This document shows positions 7,655-11,642 of a stretch of 11,642 nucleotides of DNA, piece by piece (position 1 is the first letter of the stretch; each line of letters starts with the position of its first letter). Made by a program: the position numbers and the translations under genes. This DNA comes from an uncultured Candidatus Melainabacteria bacterium (lineage in GTDB: Bacteria; Cyanobacteriota; Vampirovibrionia; Gastranaerophilales; Gastranaerophilaceae), in the NCBI GenBank assembly GCA_934747325.1, contig CAKVGW010000051.1, positions 1 through 11,642 on the forward strand, in the 5' to 3' direction. The notes beneath the pieces are model-generated. The model searched no databases and had not been told where the DNA came from. It saw only the letters and a program-made list of their open reading frames with translations.

Positions 7655-8098
7655 TTATTCTCTCACATATAGTATAAATTCTTTTTCATTCGGTTTAAGG
7701 TTGATTTCTCCTCCGCGCACCCATAGCGGAAAATCCGAAGAAAAACCGTTGGCAAATTCATTTGCAGTTTTGTGTAAACTTCCTTGCAAATAAATCTCAC
7801 CTACAATTGTATAGCCATCACATTTAAAGTTTTGTATAACGGCTTGTGCTTCCTTGCCGTAAAAACCATTATCTTCTATTGTTCTAACAATGCCTTGAAT
7901 AATTGTATTATTAGGAATAACTCCTTTGCCGTCAACAACTTTAAACTTTACATAATCACCTTCGAGTAAAGAATCTTTTTTGCAGGTAGAAATTGTTTGC
8001 GCAGGAGCCACAATAATTGTTTGGTCTTGAGCATAACAACACAAAATAGAACATAAAAACAATACTGAATATAATATTCTAAATATTGACTTTTTCAT
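7655..8098 (-). CDS. Exported beta-rich protein, paralogue of its downstream neighbour
   Basis: The 147-aa product has a hydrophobic export signal (about residues 5-22, Cys-rich) with a plausible signal peptidase I site after CYA (before QDQ). A lipobox is not convincing although cysteines are present. The mature part repeats the motif set seen in the downstream gene: APAQTIST, EGDYVKFKV, GIVRTIEDNGF, then alternating beta-type sequence. Together the two look like a duplicated single-domain family of unknown function. The ATG shares one base with the stop codon of the metalloprotease gene (TAATG at 8098), so translation is likely coupled. Cooperation with the protease at the cell envelope is plausible from position only. 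Confidence 0.8.
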   Translation of the reverse strand: MKKSIFRILYSVLFLCSILCCYAQDQTIIVAPAQTISTCKKDSLLEGDYVKFKVVDGKGVIPNNTIIQGIVRTIEDNGFYGKEAQAVIQNFKCDGYTIVGEIYLQGSLHKTANEFANGFSSDFPLWVRGGEINLKPNEKEFILYVRE

Positions 8099-8814
8099 TA
8101 TAGAGCAATTCTTTCCTGCTTAAGCTTACGACTGTTATGTTCTTGATTTATTACTTTAATTTCTTTTTCTAAAGTTCTCTCAAAATTCTTGTAATAAGCA
8201 TTTTGTGTCATAGAACTTGTTAAATATTGAGGATATTTAACTAAAATGTACTTATACATTGTTAAAAGTCGTTTACTTCCTTTTGGATGTGTATAAGAAA
8301 TTCCCCAATCAAAAATCGGTTCATCAAATATTTTGTTGCCCATTGTGATTGCAGCTATCGGATTGTATCCGGCAGCAACCATTAAATCAATCGCATCCGT
8401 ATCAGCTTTTAATTCATATTTTTTAGGGTTAAAATTCATTGCTACATATTTAAAATAACCGCCATAAGATTCTAAATCATGAGCAATTTCGTGTGCTAAT
8501 ACATAAGCTAATTCATCATCACAATCAACGCTTGATAGTATGCCTGTATAAATTGTAATTTGTCTTGTATATGTATTAGCATTTGCATTAATAACATTTC
8601 GCTTTCTTACAATTACAATAGGAGTACGCTTATTAATTTTATTTGATGTGTACAATTGTTGTGCAACAAGCATAACTTTTTGGTTCAACTTGTTTGTTTT
8701 TTCCCAATAATTTTTCATTGAAACGTTTGTTTCTACAAACAAAGAATCTGATACTGCAAAAGCCTGAGTGCTAAGTAACATTATTGCACTCATCATAATA
8801 ATTAATTTTTTCAT
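8098..8814 (-). CDS. Exported M48 family zinc metalloprotease
   Basis: A 238-aa secreted peptidase. The signal peptide is residues 1-20 (cleavage after AFA). The zinc site HEIAH (108-112) has the M48 context: upstream NANANTYTRQITIYTG (76-91), corresponding to the family's vNAfA...ttG segment, and ELAYVLAHEIAH. The third ligand is E134 in ELKAD, followed by TDAIDLM, and the conserved HP...R motif is THPKGSKR (175-182). Family members such as BepA and LoiP degrade or help mature envelope proteins. The length is that of a bare catalytic domain without the TPR part of BepA. It heads a three-gene operon with two exported paralogues, which could be substrates or partners. The start is supported by AAGGAG 4 nt upstream and by a strong promoter. 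Confidence 0.9.
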   Translation of the reverse strand: MKKLIIMMSAIMLLSTQAFAVSDSLFVETNVSMKNYWEKTNKLNQKVMLVAQQLYTSNKINKRTPIVIVRKRNVINANANTYTRQITIYTGILSSVDCDDELAYVLAHEIAHDLESYGGYFKYVAMNFNPKKYELKADTDAIDLMVAAGYNPIAAITMGNKIFDEPIFDWGISYTHPKGSKRLLTMYKYILVKYPQYLTSSMTQNAYYKNFERTLEKEIKVINQEHNSRKLKQERIAL

Positions 8815-8842
8815 ATAACTCCTTTTAGATCCAACATGGGAT

Positions 8843-8871
8843 AATATATAGAATTTTTAAACAGATGTCAA
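8843..8871 (-). promoter_or_regulatory. Strong sigma-70 promoter of the metalloprotease operon
   Basis: On the minus strand TTGACA (8871 to 8866), 17 bp and TATATT (8848 to 8843): a perfect -35 and five of six at -10. The start would be near 8836, about 22 nt before the ATG at 8814, with AAGGAG in between. Confidence 0.7.
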
Positions 8872-8880
8872 TATCTGACA
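8866..8880. promoter_or_regulatory. Palindrome over the -35 box, possible operator
   Basis: TGTCA-N5-TGACA (8866-8880) is a perfect inverted repeat that includes the -35 hexamer. It is overlapped by another, CAGAT-N6-ATCTG (8862-8877). The position suits a repressor site, but no regulator gene is nearby and the match may be chance. Confidence 0.3.
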
Positions 8881-8910
8881 CAGGAATAATAAAAATTTGT
8901 TACATTGTTA

Positions 8911-8941
8911 CAATAAAAAAACACTTCCAAAGAAGTGTTTT
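8911..8941 (-). terminator. Rho-independent terminator at the end of repeat copy A
   Basis: AAAACACTTC (8918-8927), loop CAAA and GAAGTGTTTT (8932-8941) form a perfect 10-bp stem. On the minus strand it is followed by a run of seven T, the arrangement of an intrinsic terminator for leftward transcription coming out of the repeat. Rightward it has only a short T run. Confidence 0.65.
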
Positions 8942-9109
8942 AAATGGCGGGCTTAACACTTCCAAGTTCGAACTATTAGTAATCAGATTAATAAAACATT
9001 TATTTACTTCAAATGTAGCTAATATCTGCTCTATGATTGAAAAATTTGGTGTAACAACATAGATAAATTGTAACAAATTCATAATATTTGAGAAAAATTA
9101 CGCAATTTT
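8941..9109. repeat. 169-bp direct repeat, copy A
   Basis: This copy matches 10496-10664 with 8 substitutions and no gap (about 95% identity). On the plus strand it forms the upstream region of the 398-aa gene. On the minus strand it ends TTCGAACTTGGAAG-TGTTAAGCCCGCCA, resembling the middle of 5S rRNA (GAAC-CGGAAGTTAAGCCCGCCA type), and directly before that CTGATTACTAATAG resembles the last bases of 23S rRNA. The minus strand then runs straight into a terminator (8941-8911). It may therefore be an rRNA-derived relic, a leftward small RNA, or a mobile repeat. The same TGGCGGG-next-to-terminator layout is seen at the tRNA-Asp gene at the right end. Confidence 0.85.
9037..9065 (+). promoter_or_regulatory. 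Candidate promoter inside repeat copy A
   Basis: TTGAAA (9037-9042), 17 bp and TAGATA (9060-9065). The same hexamers and spacing are kept in copy B at 10592-10620, while the spacer carries two substitutions. The -10 is weak. It would give the 398-aa gene a leader of about 105 nt. Confidence 0.3.
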
Positions 9110-9176
9110 TAAGATTCATATTTCTTATACAGTTAGAAGGTAATTAAAGGAATTAGGTTCCTAGAAAGGGATAAAT

Positions 9177-10373
9177 ATGATAAGTCCAATAGCTAGAACT
9201 CAAGAGGTAGACTTGTTTAATCATTTAGTAAGAAACACACAAGCAATAAAAGAAGGTGTCCAAAACTTGAGAAATATAGGAATTACACAAAAAGACATTT
9301 TGTTAAGAACTATAGCTAAACAGTCACAGACCGGAAATAAAGAATTTATAGAAGCAAGCGGAAGAATGTATGACAAGTTGTTGTCAGGCGCCAATTTTTC
9401 AGAAGCAGTTGCAGAGGTTAAAGCATTTTTACCAAATACTGCCGCAATAAAAGAAACATCATTAGGAACTGCTGTGATGGCGGAAGGTTGGTCTAAACCG
9501 GTAGTTTTTCCGAAAGCAGAAACATTCAAATTTTTAGGTTGGGCAGATAAGCCTCAAGAAATAACTACAAAAGATTTGTGGACAGGGGCTTATGGCAAAC
9601 AACCATCTCTTGTTTTAGGCGCTGTTGGCAATAGCAATATCAAACCAGAACAAGTTAAAGGCGGTTGTTCATTAACTAAAAAAGAACTTTCTGCTAAATA
9701 CGAAGGGGCTATTCAAGATTTCTACAATCCAATTATAGATTATTTAAAGGAACAAGGAGCTAAAGCAGAAGACATCGGATTTGCATTTGCTCATAGTGAT
9801 TGCGGAGTTGATAAAGCTGCAAGAAATATTGTAGAAAAACATAATTTAAAAGGTTTTGGTGTAACGCCGACAGAATATACTCAATATTTACGCGGAAAAG
9901 AAATGCCAGCAAATAAAGAATTCCCTGACGGATTTATATTAGCGGATTTTCCATTTCCAACTATATTAACAAGGAATGTTAGTCAAATTGAAGACTATGC
10001 AAATGTGTATGGGAAAATGGTAGGGAAAGGAAATCCTCTTGGGGTCTTTGGCGGTGGCGAGCATGCATTTACTCGTGATGCAAGAGAAGCTCTCATTGGT
10101 GGAGGTGGTGCAAATAGCATTCCTGTAGATATTATGCGAGATAAATTTGGTGTAATAATTCCTGCAACTAATGACAAAGGGAGTATTACGAATGCTGCAC
10201 GTGATATGCTTGAAAGAGTAAATGGTAATCCTTATGAACAATATAGATTTGCATTTAATAACTTTTTGCCAAATAGTAGATTAAAAGAAGATATCGCACA
10301 GTACGATCCTCAAGCCGCAATTGCAACGGCAGCATATGCAAAACTCGCTCAAGCCGGAAAACTTGGGAAATAA
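9177..10373 (+). CDS. 398-aa protein with a possible SLOG/LOG-like Rossmann domain
   Basis: I do not recognise the family with confidence. The N-terminal 90 residues are helical. From about residue 143 the sequence alternates strand and helix in Rossmann style: SLVLGAVGNS (144-153), IGFAFAHSDCGVDKAARNIV (200-219), GFGVTPTEY (227-235), then NPLGVFGGGEHAFTRDAREA (286-305), followed by IPVD and GVIIPAT. The GVDKAA loop, the GVTP strand and the glycine-rich loop before a DAREAL helix recall SLOG-superfamily proteins (LOG, DprA), which bind nucleotides or derivatives. No signal peptide or membrane segment is seen. The ATG follows AAAGGG at 6-nt spacing and a short AGGAA/TTCCT hairpin. The gene stands alone between two direct repeats and has its own terminator. 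Alternative: another nucleotide- or sugar-binding Rossmann enzyme. Confidence 0.85.
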   Translation: MISPIARTQEVDLFNHLVRNTQAIKEGVQNLRNIGITQKDILLRTIAKQSQTGNKEFIEASGRMYDKLLSGANFSEAVAEVKAFLPNTAAIKETSLGTAVMAEGWSKPVVFPKAETFKFLGWADKPQEITTKDLWTGAYGKQPSLVLGAVGNSNIKPEQVKGGCSLTKKELSAKYEGAIQDFYNPIIDYLKEQGAKAEDIGFAFAHSDCGVDKAARNIVEKHNLKGFGVTPTEYTQYLRGKEMPANKEFPDGFILADFPFPTILTRNVSQIEDYANVYGKMVGKGNPLGVFGGGEHAFTRDAREALIGGGGANSIPVDIMRDKFGVIIPATNDKGSITNAARDMLERVNGNPYEQYRFAFNNFLPNSRLKEDIAQYDPQAAIATAAYAKLAQAGKLGK

Positions 10374-10389
10374 ATGCTTTAGTAAGTAG

Positions 10390-10413
10390 GGTGTGCAAAC
10401 TTGCGCACCTTTT
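10390..10413 (+). terminator. Rho-independent terminator of the 398-aa gene
   Basis: GGTGTGCA (10390-10397), loop AACT and TGCGCACC (10402-10409) pair over 8 bp (one T-G wobble), followed by TTTT. It begins 16 nt after the stop codon. Confidence 0.75.
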
Positions 10414-10450
10414 AAATTCTGTGAGCTCTTCACTCTTTGTTCCATATCTT

Positions 10451-10499
10451 TTTACAAAAAAAAATAAGCCCAACAAGTGGACTTATTTTTTTTTGTAAA
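10451..10499 (-). terminator. Long hairpin terminator at the end of repeat copy B
   Basis: Arms 10451-10471 and 10479-10499 are complementary over 21 bp: TTTAC, nine A, TAAG, C/T, CC against the mirror. The only non-match is a C-A pair on the plus-strand transcript but a G-U wobble on the minus-strand transcript, so the hairpin is fully paired only when transcribed leftward. Each strand offers a nine-T run. It overlaps the first bases of the repeat exactly as the copy A terminator does, although the stems are unrelated. Confidence 0.7.
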
Positions 10500-10664
10500 T
10501 GGCGGGCTTAACGCTTCCAAGTTCGAACTATTAGTAATCAGATATAGAAAACATTTATTTACTTCAAATGTAGCTAATATCTGCTCTATGATTGAAAAAC
10601 TTGGTGTAACAGCATAGATAAATTGTAACAAATTCGTAATATTTGAGAAAAATTAGGCAATTTT
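10496..10664. repeat. 169-bp direct repeat, copy B
   Basis: Gap-free partner of 8941-9109, ending about 60 nt before the interrupted gene. The 8 differences include a cluster of three at 10539-10542 and one in the rRNA-like tail (GAAGCGTTAAGCCCGCCA here, GAAGTGTTAAGCCCGCCA in copy A, minus strand). The candidate promoter (10592-10620) is retained. The similarity stops abruptly at 10664. Confidence 0.85.
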
Positions 10665-10724
10665 GAAAGTTCAGTGAACTTATATGGGGTAACAATGAGT
10701 GTAGTAAAAACGAAAGGTTTAAAA

Positions 10725-10976
10725 ATGAATACAATTAAAAATTATGGAATGACAAATTATCTGTCTAAAAATTATGCAGTATCATTTGGTAATAAAGAAA
10801 GATTAATTAAAATTGCCAGCGATTATGCAGCAAGAGAAGCAAACGGTCTTGATAGCGCAACTAATAAATATGTTGCTGCACATCGAGTAATATGCAATCC
10901 TTTTGATTGTTTAAAAGATAATATCTGTGCAATAGTCGGGAAACTCATACAACCATTTAGAAAAACCGTGGACTAA
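10725..10976 (+). pseudogene. 5' part of a gene interrupted by an in-frame stop, unrecognised
   Basis: 83 codons starting MNTIKNYGMTNYLSKNYAVS and ending FRKTVD before TAA at 10974. AAAGG sits 7 nt before this ATG. An upstream ATG at 10695 (GGGG 5 nt before) would add 10 residues (MSVVKTKGLK). The reading frame continues in the same phase after the stop for another 172 codons, so this is best read as the front of one broken gene. A stand-alone small protein is the alternative. Contains the short word VSFGNK and a helical part with two cysteines (VICNPFDC). No known family is recognised. It follows repeat copy B, whose sister copy precedes the intact 398-aa gene, but the two proteins do not resemble each other by eye. 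Confidence 0.5.
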
Positions 10977-11495
10977 CCTAATATAGTAAAACTTACTCAG
11001 GTTAAAGGATTAAAAACATCATTAGAAACACAACAACTCACTGATTTTCAAATAAGATTAATTGAAGAAGCAAGAATAGCTTTGAAGGATAATAAAAACG
11101 TAAATCTTTATACAAATAATATTGGTTGGGGTTCTTATATTAATCCTTCTTCAAATCCCAATATGTTTTTACATGTAGGAATGGAAGATTTTCAAAAAAT
11201 GACTAATGTTATGGAATCAATGCAAAGAAAGGGCGGTCGCGAAGGAGTCTTTGAGCTTAGTATTCTTGGTTCTGACAAAAAAGCAATTATCAAAATACCT
11301 GCAAAGGAATTGACTAGAAACATGAAAATTATTGATACATCAATGCAAGCAGGAGTACATCCATTCTTAATTGATATGGCTAAGTATCTCGATAAACATC
11401 CTGAAGCAATAAAAGAAGTTGAAGCAAATGTTGGTAAACTCGATTTGGCAAGTGTTGATTCATCAATTATGGAAAAAATTAAAGCTTGTAAGTAG
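10977..11495 (+). pseudogene. 3' part of the interrupted gene, unrecognised
   Basis: An open frame of 172 codons follows directly on the TAA at 10974, in phase with the 5' part. The first 35 codons (PNIVKLTQVKGLKTSLETQQ onward) read as ordinary helical protein, although no ATG start lies in them. The first possible start is TTG at 11082 with no clear ribosome binding site, and the first ATG is at 11163. From 11082 the product would be 137 aa, with an aromatic/Asn-rich stretch (LYTNNIGWGSYINPSSN) then helices and a charged end. If the stop were absent the whole protein would be about 256 aa from 10725. Re-initiation at TTG giving a real small protein remains possible, and a sequencing error is also possible. 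Confidence 0.5.
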
Positions 11496-11531
11496 AAAAA
11501 TAGAATTTTAACCCAGCAAAAACAATAAAAT

Positions 11532-11560
11532 AAAAAAACAGACCTTATGGTCTGCTTTTT
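11532..11560. terminator. Bidirectional Rho-independent terminator
   Basis: CAGACC (11539-11544), loop TTAT and GGTCTG (11549-11554) with seven A before and five T after. It can end the rightward interrupted gene and, on the minus strand, the tRNA-Asp transcript, which lies 14 bp beyond the stem. Confidence 0.7.
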
Positions 11561-11567
11561 ATTATAA

Positions 11568-11642
11568 TGGCGGGAACGACGAGGCTCGAACTCGCGACCT
11601 CATGCGTGACAGGCATGCGCTCTAACCAGACTGAGCTACGCT
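11568..11642 (-). tRNA. tRNA-Asp (anticodon GTC), 5' end cut by window edge
   Basis: On the minus strand a full cloverleaf can be drawn except for about the first three bases, which lie outside. Acceptor 3' strand CGTTCCC, discriminator G and genome-encoded CCA (11570 to 11568); T arm GCGAG-TTCGAGC-CTCGT; anticodon stem CATGC/GCATG with loop CTGTCAC, anticodon GTC at 11610 to 11608; D arm GCTC...GAGC with a 10-nt loop. Expected full length is about 78 nt including CCA. Confidence 0.93.

Noticed and set aside
8941..9109. Repeats as a tRNA gene or tRNA-derived attachment site
   Set aside because: The TTCGAAC and CCGCCA words look tRNA-like, but the distance between them is 21 nt instead of the 16 needed, the T stem does not pair, and there is no integrase in or near the interval.
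9221..9529. 102-codon leftward frame inside the 398-aa gene
   Set aside because: No ribosome binding site or promoter, and it lies entirely opposite a well-supported gene.
10255..10476. 73-codon leftward frame across the end of the 398-aa gene and two hairpins
   Set aside because: It runs through two terminator hairpins and overlaps a real gene, with unlikely protein composition.
1..11642. CRISPR array
   Set aside because: No regularly spaced short repeats are present; the only repeats are the 169-bp pair and the inverted repeats at 592-950.

Overview
The window is AT-rich bacterial DNA from an organism that uses a sigma-28 (FliA-type) promoter and encodes the tRNA CCA end in the genome. 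I recognise three conserved families: a UvrD/PcrA helicase, a DprA/SLOG-like Rossmann protein and an exported M48 metalloprotease. The other genes are poorly characterised or unrecognised. The low GC, the FG-rich low-complexity linker in the helicase and the style of the small proteins would fit an uncultured gut lineage such as Gastranaerophilales (Vampirovibrionia). That assignment is a guess, not a demonstration.

Layout. Positions 1-500 look like the promoter and leader region of an rRNA operon that runs leftward out of the window: two tandem sigma-70 promoters, leader hairpins and a boxA-like sequence. Positions 592-950 hold no gene but a nest of inverted repeats that resembles a MITE or palindromic interspersed element. 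A leftward gene (968-2434) follows. It encodes a 488-aa protein with two Gly/Ala-rich hydrophobic regions on either side of a long charged helical region, and it has a near-perfect sigma-28 promoter. Next come a leftward two-gene unit, a SLOG/DprA-like protein (3862-4437) and an alpha-helical repeat protein (2680-3855), and divergent from it a full-length pcrA-like helicase gene (4526-7111). A tight leftward operon (8814 to 7182) encodes an exported M48 metalloprotease and two exported paralogous beta-rich proteins. It has a strong sigma-70 promoter whose -35 box lies in a short palindrome.

The right part (8911-11500) is the most unusual. Two 169-bp direct repeats with 8 differences lie upstream of two rightward genes. 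The first gene encodes an intact 398-aa protein, possibly SLOG-like. The second is interrupted by an in-frame TAA. Read on the minus strand, each repeat ends in a conserved 5S/23S rRNA-like tail ending CCGCCA, followed directly by a Rho-independent terminator. The two terminators have unrelated stems. The repeat may therefore be a leftward small-RNA unit or an rRNA-derived relic as well as the upstream region of the rightward genes. A leftward tRNA-Asp(GTC) gene, cut by the window edge, closes the window behind a bidirectional terminator.
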